Part shown: positions 10,003 through 18,075 of the stretch, piece after piece | How positions within the stretch are numbered: position 1 is the stretch's first letter | Layout of the letters: the number at the start of each line of letters is the position of its first letter | Origin: DYRG01 sp041161065 | GTDB taxonomy: Bacteria; Pseudomonadota; Gammaproteobacteria; Beggiatoales; Beggiatoaceae | Length of the DNA stretch: 56,178 nucleotides | Reading direction: 5' to 3' | NCBI GenBank assembly: GCA_041161065.1 | Contig: JBEAVE010000038.1 | Coordinates: forward strand, 1-56,178 | Translations under genes and position numbers: made by a program | The notes under the pieces: generated by a model | What the model saw: only the letters and a program-made list of their open reading frames with translations | What the model was told of the DNA's origin: nothing | Databases searched by the model: none

Positions 10003-13000
10003 TTAAACAATTTTCAAATAACTAAATCCGCCGCCACTTTTAATGACTTGCACCTGAGTTCCTATACGTTCTTTCAAAGCATCAACGTGGGAAATAATTC
10101 CAATCAACTTACCACTTATTTGTAATGTTTCTAATGCTGAAATTGCTATATCCAATGTATGGCTATCTAATGTACCAAATCCTTCATCAATAAATAAAGA
10201 TTCAATATAAGCATTTCTACCCGCTAATTCGGCTAATCCTAATGCCAATGCTAAGCTAATTAAGAACTTTTCTCCACCCGATAATGTTTTAATAGAACGC
10301 CGATGATTTGCTTGATAATTATCAATGACTTCTAATTCTAATGTTCCTTGATGTGCTGTTTTTTGAATGTAATAACGGGGGTTTAATTGCTTTAAATGAT
10401 GATTCGCTAATTGCGTTAAACGTTCCAATGTAAAATCTTGCGCATAAATGCGAAATTTATCTCCTCCACTTGAACCAATCAAATGATTTAATTCTAACCA
10501 TTGTTCCCAGTTTTGTTTTTGCATTTGTAATTGTGCACATAAAATTCGCCATTGTTCTCGATATTGTTCATCGCGTTGTAATTCATTTTTTATTTGACCA
10601 ATATTTTGATCAGCTTCTCTAATTATTTGATTAATATTTTCAAGTTTTTCCTTTAATAAGTTTAAGGTTTCTGTTTCTATTATTTCTGATTTTAATTGGG
10701 CGAGTTCCTTTTGATTATCTTCCATCGCTTGCTGAAGATTATGTAATTGCGTTTCTAAACATTGTTGTTCTTTTTCTAAGGCAAAAAATTCGCTTTCAAT
10801 TAAAAGATTATTTTGAATATCCGCAAAACAAGCCAAACCTTTTTCTTGTAATTTAAAATTCAAATCTTCTTCTAAATGACAAATATCTAATGTTCTATTT
10901 TCTATATCAGATTTTAGCATTTGAATCTGCTGTTCTAAAAATACAATTAGCTGATTGATATGTTGAAAGTTATTTTTGAGCAATTGCAATTCTTTTTTAA
11001 CAGTTTCTTCTTTATTAATGAGGCGTTGTCGTTCTTGAGAAGGTTCTTTATTATCAAATTTGTTTTTTTTATCTAGCGTTAATTGCTCAAGAGATTGTTT
11101 TTTAAGTATTAAATCTTGTTTTAATACTTCCAATCGCAATGTTTTTTCTGGAATATAATGATTTTTTTCTTCTATACGAATAATAAAACTGTGATGATTT
11201 TTTCTCAGATCATCTAATTGTTTAGAAATAAGATTTTTTTCTCTTAATTGCTCGGTAAATGAAATAAAATTGTGCTGTTCAGCATATTGTTTAGTTAAAT
11301 CTAAATCAATTTTAAGTTGGTTGATTTCTACATCAACACGTCGCAAATCTTGCAATGCGTGCGCGATTTGAAGATTAAGCAAACTGTGTTCTTGTTGAAA
11401 AGATAAAATCCGTGCTTTGATTGTTTGTTGTTTATTGCTCAAAATAGAAATCATATTTTGATGCGATAAAATACGGTCACGGCGATTTCTAGCAGCTTCT
11501 AATAATAAACGACATTTTTGTCGATCGGCTTCTAATTTTTTCCTATCGGTAATTTTTATATCCAATGATAACTTTTCTTTTAACTGTTGAAATTGGAATT
11601 GATGATTATCTTTGCGCATCGTTTGATTACTCCAAAGTATCGCCAAATCAATCAATTTTCCTAACCAAATCAAACGTTGATAGTAAGCATCAATTTTAAT
11701 AATTAAAACGTGTAATGTTTGTCCTTGTAATAAAAAACTTAACACATTTTTTCTTTTGTCAATTTCGTAATCCAATTTATGTTTTTTTCGTTGGAGTTGC
11801 TCGATTTTATCATGCAAAGAATCATTATATTCTTCAAAAATATTCAATTGCATCATTTTATTTTGATGTTCAAACAAGGATTCATTTAATTTGGTTTGTA
11901 AATCCTGATAAGACAATAGTTGTTTTTCTATTTTTTCATCTATCGTTAAGTTATTTAATTTATCCTGAAAAAGGGTTATTTTTTGTTCAATCTGAGCAAT
12001 TTGATTTTGTAATGTTACAATGTCAGCTTGTAACTGATTAATTTCATTATTTAAATGGAGATAGTTTTTCTCAGTTTCTTGAACGGTTGAAAGCGTCATA
12101 TCAATTACATTATTTAATGCGATTATTTCATCTAATATTAGCAAACCTTGTTCATGTTCTATTTTAGCATTTTCAACCAATTTTTCTTGAATAATGAGCT
12201 GTTGTTCTAAATCAAGTTTAGCATTGCAAAGTGTTGGTAATTTTATTTCTATTTCAGAAAGTTGTTGTTTAAGGATTACCAACTCTTGGTTCTTCTGATC
12301 TAGCAACCTCAAATCAGCCTGCAAAGGCAACATTTTTTTGTATTGTTCAAGACGTTGTAGAGTAGGAAGAAAAGTTTGCCATTTCTGACGCGCTTGCGTT
12401 AAATGACGAGCTAATTCTTTTCCTTTTTCTAATAAGCGATTGAAATATTCTGTTCGCTGAATTTTTATTAAGAGTTGTTCACGCTGTTGAATTAAAATTT
12501 GATTATCTTTTTCTTTTGTAGAAAGGGTTATTTTCAAAGCAGTAATTTCAGTTACTTCAAGTAATTTTAAAGCACTTATATTATTTTCAATATCTTTAAT
12601 GGTTTGTTCTTTTAATCGCACCGTTTCAAATACTTTTTTTGACAAATCAGAATATACAGTATAACCCGTTATTTTTTCTAATAATTCTCCACGAGTATTT
12701 TTGTCATCTAATTCGAGGAACGCGGCAAATTGTCCTTGCGGTAACAAAACAGAACGAATAAATTGCTCATAAGTTAAACGGGTGAGTTGATCAATTTTTT
12801 GCTGTATTTCACGAATTTTTTGCGTATCTGTCATAGACAAATGGGTTTCTACATCTAATAATTCACGCTGAATTTTGAAATCGTTATTTTTCCCTTTTGT
12901 TCTATATTGTCGCCAAATCGCGCAATACACTTTTTCATTCGTTTTAAATTCAATTTTTGCAAAACTTTCTTCTGCACCATGCGTAATAATATCTTTTATG

Positions 13001-13191
13001 TCACAACCCCGCGCAACTTTACCATATAAAGCCAACGTTATTGCATCTAAAATGGTTGTTTTTCCAGCCCCCGTTTCTCCCGTAATTGCAAATAAGTTGC
13101 TCTCGGAGAAAGGGGGACGTGTAAAATCAAGTTCTTCATGAAGACCTTTGAGTGAATTAAGGTTTTTGAAACTGATTTTACAAATACGCAT
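10003..13191 (-). CDS. sbcC: SbcC/Rad50-type DNA-repair ATPase without a visible zinc hook
   Basis: An SMC-like ATPase of 1,062 residues. The N-terminus has Walker A (GETGAGKT, residues 38-45) preceded by MRICKISFKNLNSL, the typical SbcC start. The C-terminus has the ABC signature LSGGEKFLISLALALGLAEL and Walker B SLFIDEGFGTLD. The middle 700 residues are rich in Leu, Gln, Lys and Glu, as in a long antiparallel coiled coil. No CxxC appears anywhere in the protein, so the zinc-hook dimerisation motif of Rad50/SbcC is not evident. SbcC normally works with the SbcD nuclease, usually encoded just upstream. Here the upstream gene is a Cys-rich lipoprotein whose TAA overlaps this ATG (TAATG). Family certain; a standard SbcCD role is less so. 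Confidence 0.9.
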   Translation of the reverse strand: MRICKISFKNLNSLKGLHEELDFTRPPFSESNLFAITGETGAGKTTILDAITLALYGKVARGCDIKDIITHGAEESFAKIEFKTNEKVYCAIWRQYRTKGKNNDFKIQRELLDVETHLSMTDTQKIREIQQKIDQLTRLTYEQFIRSVLLPQGQFAAFLELDDKNTRGELLEKITGYTVYSDLSKKVFETVRLKEQTIKDIENNISALKLLEVTEITALKITLSTKEKDNQILIQQREQLLIKIQRTEYFNRLLEKGKELARHLTQARQKWQTFLPTLQRLEQYKKMLPLQADLRLLDQKNQELVILKQQLSEIEIKLPTLCNAKLDLEQQLIIQEKLVENAKIEHEQGLLILDEIIALNNVIDMTLSTVQETEKNYLHLNNEINQLQADIVTLQNQIAQIEQKITLFQDKLNNLTIDEKIEKQLLSYQDLQTKLNESLFEHQNKMMQLNIFEEYNDSLHDKIEQLQRKKHKLDYEIDKRKNVLSFLLQGQTLHVLIIKIDAYYQRLIWLGKLIDLAILWSNQTMRKDNHQFQFQQLKEKLSLDIKITDRKKLEADRQKCRLLLEAARNRRDRILSHQNMISILSNKQQTIKARILSFQQEHSLLNLQIAHALQDLRRVDVEINQLKIDLDLTKQYAEQHNFISFTEQLREKNLISKQLDDLRKNHHSFIIRIEEKNHYIPEKTLRLEVLKQDLILKKQSLEQLTLDKKNKFDNKEPSQERQRLINKEETVKKELQLLKNNFQHINQLIVFLEQQIQMLKSDIENRTLDICHLEEDLNFKLQEKGLACFADIQNNLLIESEFFALEKEQQCLETQLHNLQQAMEDNQKELAQLKSEIIETETLNLLKEKLENINQIIREADQNIGQIKNELQRDEQYREQWRILCAQLQMQKQNWEQWLELNHLIGSSGGDKFRIYAQDFTLERLTQLANHHLKQLNPRYYIQKTAHQGTLELEVIDNYQANHRRSIKTLSGGEKFLISLALALGLAELAGRNAYIESLFIDEGFGTLDSHTLDIAISALETLQISGKLIGIISHVDALKERIGTQVQVIKSGGGFSYLKIV

Positions 13192-13625
13192 TATTCGCAG
13201 TCACTTACGCATTTAGTTTCTCTGGTAATTTGTCCACCACACAAACCAAAACAGCGATCAAAATTTGTTTGACAGTTGCAATTCTTTTGGCATTCACTTT
13301 CACTCACATAAGTATTCAAATAAGGCTCTTTTAAGTTTTGACAGTCTTTATCTTTTTCTTTGCCTTTACAAAGGTTTTTCTTTTCTAAGAAATGGTTTTT
13401 AGCTTGTAAGTATTCGGTTTTTTGTATTGCACGGATATTATTCGTACAGTTTCTATAATTTTCATCACAAGTTTGTTGGCAATCCACACGGATTCCTTCA
13501 CATTGTAATGCGCAGTTCTTCCCTTGATCAGTGGTAGGATTGATATAATTTGTTTTCGTTTCATAAACGGGTCCACAAGCGACTAATAATCCACTGATAA
13601 GAAATAGTAATAAGTAGTTTTTCAT
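13191..13625 (-). CDS. Cysteine-rich lipoprotein with five CX3C motifs
   Basis: A protein of 144 residues starting MKNYLLLFLISGLLVACG, a lipoprotein signal peptide with lipobox LVAC (Cys17). The mature part holds 14 further cysteines. Ten form five CX3C pairs: 38/42, 49/53, 112/116, 125/129 and 139/143. A Lys/Glu-rich, probably helical segment (about 60-110) lies between the two Cys clusters. This suggests disulfide-stapled helical hairpins in the periplasm. No family recognised. The ATG at 13623-13625 overlaps the stop of the upstream EH-like gene (ATGA). An open frame extends upstream to 13811 but lies inside that gene and would bury the signal peptide, so the shorter start is used. Translationally coupled to sbcC downstream. 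Confidence 0.8.
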   Translation of the reverse strand: MKNYLLLFLISGLLVACGPVYETKTNYINPTTDQGKNCALQCEGIRVDCQQTCDENYRNCTNNIRAIQKTEYLQAKNHFLEKKNLCKGKEKDKDCQNLKEPYLNTYVSESECQKNCNCQTNFDRCFGLCGGQITRETKCVSDCE

Positions 13626-14911
13626 GGTTTTACTCCAAATAAGGTTGAGGGAAACGGTAATTGTGCTTGTTGTTGTAATAAACGCGCGAGCATTTGAAAT
13701 CCCTGTTGATCTTGATTTATCTTTTCTGCTTGCCGCGTCAATTCTTCGTTTTGATAAAAAGATTGAAATAATTTTGGAGCGTAAGGATTCTTCGTATTCC
13801 AAAATAACCAAACACCTTTTTCAACGCCTTCCGCGAAAACAAAATTAGGCAATTTTATCAACAAAATCCGCTGTTGCATTTCATTAGTATTTCTTTCACT
13901 TAACCAAGCCGCATCAATACTCTGCGTTCTCAAATAATGTAACCATAATTGATGACAGAAAGATTGCTCAATATTTGTTTTATAAAAATACTGTTCAATG
14001 GCATCATTTGCTAACCAGCGAAAAAACAATTTCATAGCGGGTGCTTTAATGTCTTGCCATGTTTTTGGATAAATACCCGGGTGACCAATATATTGTAATA
14101 AAAATTGCGTAATTAAATGTTGTAATTCTAATGGCGGTGTTTGACGATGCCAAGGCAATAAAACGCTATGAATTAAATCACGCTGACAAATGGGATAACG
14201 CATATCATTATCTTCAATACTCCAAATAAATATTTTCTCTAATTTATGATAATCTTCTTTAGGTAAATTTGGTAGCCGTTCTTCTAAATAATTTAGAGCA
14301 TAACGATAAGTTGCTTGAGCAAATCCACCGCGCATTAAATGCCCTTTTAAGCCCGCTTGTTGTAATATTTCTAGCGGGTGATATTCTAAACATAAAAGGG
14401 AAAGTTTTTCAATACCTTTATCAGGTTCAAACAAATGGAATTGTTGCTCAATTTTTTTCCAATAAAACAATAAGGAAGCAGAGGTTGCATTTGAAACTGT
14501 TTGATGCAAAAAGTTTGCGACTATTTGAATATTAGGACGAGAATCCGAAAAATCCCGCAAATAAACATAGAGCAATCTCTTAATTGCGGTGGGTTTGTTG
14601 TTCAACTGTTCAAATAGGTAATTGAGAAACCCCGTTTGAACCGCTGGCATTAGCAGTTCTTTACCATACCATAAAATCCAAGGCGTGCGCCGCCATTCAT
14701 ACCAAGAGATTTCATGCCAAGCATTGGTTGCAAAGGCGTGATTGATTTTACGATAGAGCAATTGCAATGCTTGTTCATCTAAACTAAAAGGCGCAATTTC
14801 GGGACAGCAGAAATCCTTTAACGTGCAAGATAATTTGGGTGTTGAGAAAGGACGTTTTCCAAAGCTAGAGAAATGATTTTTGCATTCTAGTAAGGCTTTG
14901 CGTAGTTTCAT
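13622..14911 (-). CDS. Unknown protein resembling the EH_Signature (ZorC-like) family
   Basis: A protein of 429 residues, soluble, rich in aromatic residues, with no signal peptide or transmembrane segment. I see a pattern reminiscent of the EH_Signature family (which includes ZorC of Zorya anti-phage systems): GHPGIYPKTWQ (276-286), then FFRWLANDAIEQYF (296-309), a conserved-looking W323 in LWLHYL, and a C-terminal FVFAEGVEKGVWLFW strand region (357-371). The assignment comes from remembered family features, not an alignment, so treat it as a hypothesis. It is coupled to the Nudix gene upstream and to the CX3C lipoprotein downstream by ATGA overlaps. No zorA, zorB or zorD partner is in the window. 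Otherwise a conserved hypothetical protein. Confidence 0.5.
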   Translation of the reverse strand: MKLRKALLECKNHFSSFGKRPFSTPKLSCTLKDFCCPEIAPFSLDEQALQLLYRKINHAFATNAWHEISWYEWRRTPWILWYGKELLMPAVQTGFLNYLFEQLNNKPTAIKRLLYVYLRDFSDSRPNIQIVANFLHQTVSNATSASLLFYWKKIEQQFHLFEPDKGIEKLSLLCLEYHPLEILQQAGLKGHLMRGGFAQATYRYALNYLEERLPNLPKEDYHKLEKIFIWSIEDNDMRYPICQRDLIHSVLLPWHRQTPPLELQHLITQFLLQYIGHPGIYPKTWQDIKAPAMKLFFRWLANDAIEQYFYKTNIEQSFCHQLWLHYLRTQSIDAAWLSERNTNEMQQRILLIKLPNFVFAEGVEKGVWLFWNTKNPYAPKLFQSFYQNEELTRQAEKINQDQQGFQMLARLLQQQAQLPFPSTLFGVKP

Positions 14912-15420
14912 GATAAAAAGGCTTGTGCTCTAAACAATGCAATCACGGATTTCGCATCACGAATGGTATTATTTTGAGCAAGTTGTAAGGCTTCCTCAAA
15001 AGTTTTCCAATGAATTTCAATGTATTCGTGGGTTTCTTGATGGATTTCAACATGGGTTAAATCTTTTGCTAAATACAAATACACTTCTTCAGAGCAAAAC
15101 CCGGGAGAACTGTACATTGTTCCTAAGTCTTGCCATGTGTTGGCTTGCAAGCCGACTTCTTCTTCTAATTCTCTCACGGCAGTTATTTGTGGCGGTTCAT
15201 TAGGTTCTAATTTGCCCGCGGGGATTTCCCAAATCCAACCGCCAACCGCATGACGATATTGACGAATTAAACAAACTCTTTGCTGTTCATCGATTGCAAC
15301 AACTGCCGCCCCACCTGAATGTCTAACGATTTCTAGTTCAAATGGTGGTTTGTTTTCAAATTGGATAGTTTCCAACCCTACATCAATCACGCGACCTTGA
15401 TAAATCGATTTGCGTTCCAT
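14908..15420 (-). CDS. nudF: Nudix hydrolase, ADP-ribose pyrophosphatase type
   Basis: A protein of 170 residues with a perfect Nudix box (GX5EX7REUXEEXGU) starting GKLEPNEPPQ and ending RELEEEVGL, which forms the Mg-binding catalytic helix. The N-terminus, YQGRVIDVGLETIQ, followed by EIVRHSGGAAVVAIDEQQRVCLIRQYR, is typical of the NudF/ADP-ribose pyrophosphatase subfamily, which hydrolyses ADP-ribose to AMP and ribose-5-phosphate. Substrate specificity within the subfamily cannot be fixed from sequence alone. The stop overlaps the ATG of the EH-like gene by four bases. It follows riboflavin synthase by six bases, so the whole minus-strand run is probably one transcript from near 16041. Confidence 0.9.
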   Translation of the reverse strand: MERKSIYQGRVIDVGLETIQFENKPPFELEIVRHSGGAAVVAIDEQQRVCLIRQYRHAVGGWIWEIPAGKLEPNEPPQITAVRELEEEVGLQANTWQDLGTMYSSPGFCSEEVYLYLAKDLTHVEIHQETHEYIEIHWKTFEEALQLAQNNTIRDAKSVIALFRAQAFLS

Positions 15421-15426
15421 AAATAA

Positions 15427-16041
15427 TTACACCTGTTTGCGTTGTTCTAAAATATTTTCTAAGGTTTCTACGATAATTTGAGTTTGTGTGTCGATTTCTA
15501 CATTAACCCAATCGTCGACCTTTATTTGACCAAAAGTTGTAAGTCGCAACGTTTCTGGAATTAGATAAACTTTGAAACGATTTTGCTCAACATTTCCTAA
15601 TGTCAAACTTGCACCATTTAAACCAATGTAACCTTTTGAGAAAAGATATTTCTGCCAACGCGGATCGACAACCATTGAAATAATAAAATTATCAGGGGGA
15701 GTTTCTATGTGAGTAATTTGCGCTTGGCAATGAATGTGACCTGAGAGCAAATGCCCCCCGATTTCATCACCGAATTTGGCGGCGCGTTCAATATTCACAT
15801 GATCGCCGATTTTCAAATGAGCGAGATTGGTCACGCGCAGTGTTTCCATCATGGCATCAAAGCTAACCGTTTGTTTTTCAATGGCTTTCACGGTTAAACA
15901 CGCGCCATTAATGGCGATACTCGCGCCGAGCGAAAGATTGCCGCAAATCGCCTCAGGAAGGGCTACACTGAAAGAGGCGAACTGATCGCGCTGCATCCAT
16001 GCGGTGATGGGCGCAACCCCCTGCACAATACCTGTGAACAT
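15427..16041 (-). CDS. ribE: Riboflavin synthase alpha subunit
   Basis: A protein of 204 residues beginning MFTGIVQGVAPI, the invariant start of riboflavin synthase. Two lumazine-binding repeats follow: residues 1-97 with INGACLTV, and 98-200 with GLNGASLTL. Each starts near an FTGIV or SGHIH motif (GGHLLSGHIHCQAQI). The enzyme converts two 6,7-dimethyl-8-ribityllumazine molecules into riboflavin. It stands alone here; ribD, ribBA and ribH are not in the window. No FMN-riboswitch conserved core is visible in the 200 bases upstream. It is the first gene of the minus-strand run through purL. Confidence 0.95.
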   Translation of the reverse strand: MFTGIVQGVAPITAWMQRDQFASFSVALPEAICGNLSLGASIAINGACLTVKAIEKQTVSFDAMMETLRVTNLAHLKIGDHVNIERAAKFGDEIGGHLLSGHIHCQAQITHIETPPDNFIISMVVDPRWQKYLFSKGYIGLNGASLTLGNVEQNRFKVYLIPETLRLTTFGQIKVDDWVNVEIDTQTQIIVETLENILEQRKQV

Positions 16042-16244
16042 AGATTTTCCTATAAAACGTCGCCACTTATCACTTCGTTTATGCCGCTAAGAAATATTCA
16101 GCAGCTTTTAAAGTGATTTCATGAAATGATTGAATTTGTGACTATTTTAAGCAATTTTTGCCGACTATTCTATCGGATTTGCCGGTTTTTCTAAATATTT
16201 TCTTGGCATTTCTATCAAAACCGCTGTTTTCGAGAGATTTCTTT

Positions 16245-16775
16245 ATGAAAAAACGCTTTTTTAGCTTAATTATCAAGCGTTTGATGTTAGCTTTTTTACT
16301 AATTATCCAAGCGGGCACTTTTCCGTTACATTCTACTGCGTCGAATTTTTCCACGCGGGCGGTATCGTGCGCGCCCAATGAAGATTCCGTTATTATTTAT
16401 AATAAAAACAGCGTTTTAGATTTAGATTTCCCCAATCAATCTTGCACTATTATTGTGGTTGGCGACCACACGCATTTGACCGTGCGAAATGCGGATCAAG
16501 CTCTGTTGTTGGCGATGCCGTCGGATACCGATAGCGGTTGGTTGCATTTACAAAAAAAATATCCTTTAAATATTTATTATTCAGGGGTTTATCGCATCGA
16601 TGTGCAAGGAAAATTGCAACAAATGACACTTCAATTGCCCACGCTGAACAGCAAAGTGATTTACGAAAATGCTTCGCATCGTGCCTATCGCCGTTTGCGC
16701 AGTGCCGAACAGCTTTTCGCTCCCCTCGAATTTCAAACCGCAACCGTTGCTTTATTATCGGGAGAATCTTCTTAA
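16245..16775 (+). CDS. Unknown exported protein
   Basis: A protein of 176 residues. The ATG at 16245 is preceded by GAGAG at 16232-16236, eight bases away, and begins MKKRFFSLIIKRLM, followed by a hydrophobic stretch ending near LHSTAS, a Sec signal peptide. An in-frame start at 16158 would put 29 extra hydrophobic residues before this peptide and is not used. The mature part is beta-strand-like, with two cysteines (SCAPNED and QSCTIIV) and no recognised family. The C-terminus (VALLSGESS) has no CTERM/exosortase sorting tail and no LPXTG. It ends one base before the end of comF, which is convergent. Divergent from ribE across about 200 bases. Function unknown. Confidence 0.65.
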   Translation: MKKRFFSLIIKRLMLAFLLIIQAGTFPLHSTASNFSTRAVSCAPNEDSVIIYNKNSVLDLDFPNQSCTIIVVGDHTHLTVRNADQALLLAMPSDTDSGWLHLQKKYPLNIYYSGVYRIDVQGKLQQMTLQLPTLNSKVIYENASHRAYRRLRSAEQLFAPLEFQTATVALLSGESS

Positions 16776-16776
16776 A

Positions 16777-17457
16777 TTACAAATGGTTGCCCACTCTCGC
16801 GCACGCCCACACACTAATTGTTGCCGTCGTTTGCTGGCGACATAAACGCGCAATTTCATTCACCGTCGCACCCGTCGTCACAACATCATCAACAATAACA
16901 ATATGTTGCCAATCTTTGGGCATTTTTTGCACCTCAAAAATATTTCTCACATTAGCATGACGTTCCTTTGCCGACAAACCCTCTTGCGGACGTTTGTGTT
17001 TAATGCAATGACAAATATCCACATTTAAAGGAACTTGCAAATATTTTTTGAGCATTTTTGCTAATTCAACCGCTTGGTTAAAACCCCTTATTTTCAAATC
17101 CTTCAAATGCGACGGCACAGGAATTAAAACATCGGGTTTATTTTGAGATTTGAAATGCTCTACCATAAAAAAACCTAATTGTCTTAATACGCTAAAATTT
17201 TTATTATATTTAGCACTTAAAATCAGTTTATCTAACGGATATTGATAGGAAAAAACGGCTTCAACATGATTAAAAAAAGGTGGCTTTTTTAAGCACTGTC
17301 CACAAAGTGCATCATGTTGTTTGACGGGTTTTGCACAGCATCGACAAAAATTCTTTAATTTGGGAAGAAGTTGCTCACAATCATAACAAATCGCCTGTGG
17401 CGTTAATGCACCACACAGAAAACATTTTTGTAATAACCAGTCATCAAAACAACGCAT
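16777..17457 (-). CDS. comF: ComF family phosphoribosyltransferase-like protein
   Basis: A protein of 226 residues. The N-terminal 70 residues hold several CxxC-type pairs (CFLCG, CYDC, CRCC, CGQC) that form the zinc-binding part of ComF. The C-terminal half is a type I phosphoribosyltransferase fold with the PRPP-binding loop IVIVDDVVTTGATVNEI, and also carries the family motif GFNQAVELAKML. ComF/GntX proteins are linked to natural transformation and the use of external DNA. No other competence gene lies nearby. The length is typical for the family. It is convergent with the exported-protein gene and divergent from the first exosortase gene. Confidence 0.92.
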   Translation of the reverse strand: MRCFDDWLLQKCFLCGALTPQAICYDCEQLLPKLKNFCRCCAKPVKQHDALCGQCLKKPPFFNHVEAVFSYQYPLDKLILSAKYNKNFSVLRQLGFFMVEHFKSQNKPDVLIPVPSHLKDLKIRGFNQAVELAKMLKKYLQVPLNVDICHCIKHKRPQEGLSAKERHANVRNIFEVQKMPKDWQHIVIVDDVVTTGATVNEIARLCRQQTTATISVWACARVGNHL

Positions 17458-17547
17458 TTTCTTTAATTAAAAACAGAATCCTTGAAACATCATACCATAT
17501 TGGTTTTTACAAATAAAATACTCGTTTATTTATGATGAAAATTCCGC

Positions 17548-17553
17548 TATACT
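17548..17553 (+). promoter_or_regulatory. Possible -10 element upstream of first exosortase gene
   Basis: TATACT (five of six matches to TATAAT) lies 33 bases before the ATG at 17587. No good -35 is visible. Transcription would start near 17560. That makes the alternative TTG start at 17566 unlikely, because its AAGGA ribosome site (17556-17560) would be at or upstream of the RNA 5' end. Confidence 0.35.
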
Positions 17554-17586
17554 CCAAGGATAAGTTTGAATCGTGTGAGAAATAAA

Positions 17587-18075
17587 ATGCAAGGTTTTTT
17601 ATGGCGTTACGTATTGGTTGTTTTAATTGGATTGAGTATTTTAGAATGGGAAGGGATTGCCCCGTTGATTGAAAAATTCTGCGACGGATTGGCACTAATT
17701 AGCGGACATCTTGTGCAATTATTTGATAGCAATATTGCTCTAGAATTTCCTAATGTTTTACGTCACAAAAATACTAACTTTGCTATTGCTGTTTCAAAAG
17801 AATGCAGTGGTTTGTCGGCGGTTTGGTTATTAAGTGCGGCGATTTTAGTTTTTGCTACCTCGCGTCAAAACAAATTGATCGGGATTTTCTTAGGCTTTTT
17901 GATATTACAACTTGTTAATGTCATTCGGTTAATTAGCTTAGTTTATGCGGGTGGTTTTTTACCCGATTGGTTCGATATGATTCATTTACAATTTTTTCCA
18001 ATATTGTTACATTTCATTGCATTGTTACTATTTGGTAGTTGGTTGATTTTTCAGGATAAAAAATATGCTCTTTAA
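17587..18075 (+). CDS. Exosortase/archaeosortase family protein (XrtH-like, copy 1)
   Basis: A membrane protein of 162 residues with about five hydrophobic segments. The exosortase catalytic triad is present: Cys73 (KECSGLSAVW), Arg114 (NVIRLISLVYAG) and His133 (DMIHLQFF). Exosortases process and anchor exported proteins carrying PEP-CTERM-like or IPTL-CTERM C-terminal tails. The short length and NVIRLISL motif place it near exosortase H, but it is more diverged than the copy at 19405. I chose ATG 17587 (GAGA at 17577-17580) over the TTG at 17566. The stop overlaps the next gene by 11 bases. This gene pair is repeated at 19405-20425. Confidence 0.75.
   Translation: MQGFLWRYVLVVLIGLSILEWEGIAPLIEKFCDGLALISGHLVQLFDSNIALEFPNVLRHKNTNFAIAVSKECSGLSAVWLLSAAILVFATSRQNKLIGIFLGFLILQLVNVIRLISLVYAGGFLPDWFDMIHLQFFPILLHFIALLLFGSWLIFQDKKYAL

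Noticed and set aside
13626..13811. N-terminal extension of the Cys-rich lipoprotein (206-residue version)
   Set aside because: It lies fully inside the EH-like gene and would place 62 residues before a textbook lipoprotein signal peptide. ATG 13625 forms an ATGA overlap, which is the usual pattern here.
16042..16244. FMN riboswitch upstream of riboflavin synthase
   Set aside because: None of the conserved RFN core stretches is recognisable in either strand of this gap.
16245..16775. Exosortase H substrate
   Set aside because: No IPTL-like motif, membrane helix or basic end at the C-terminus. The 51375 secreted protein was checked with the same result.
16538..16960. 140-residue open frame overlapping the exported protein and comF
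   Set aside because: Out of frame with one well-supported gene and antisense to another; no plausible start signal.
17566..17586. TTG start of the first exosortase gene
   Set aside because: The likely -10 at 17548-17553 would start transcription at or after its ribosome site. ATG 17587 with GAGA fits better.
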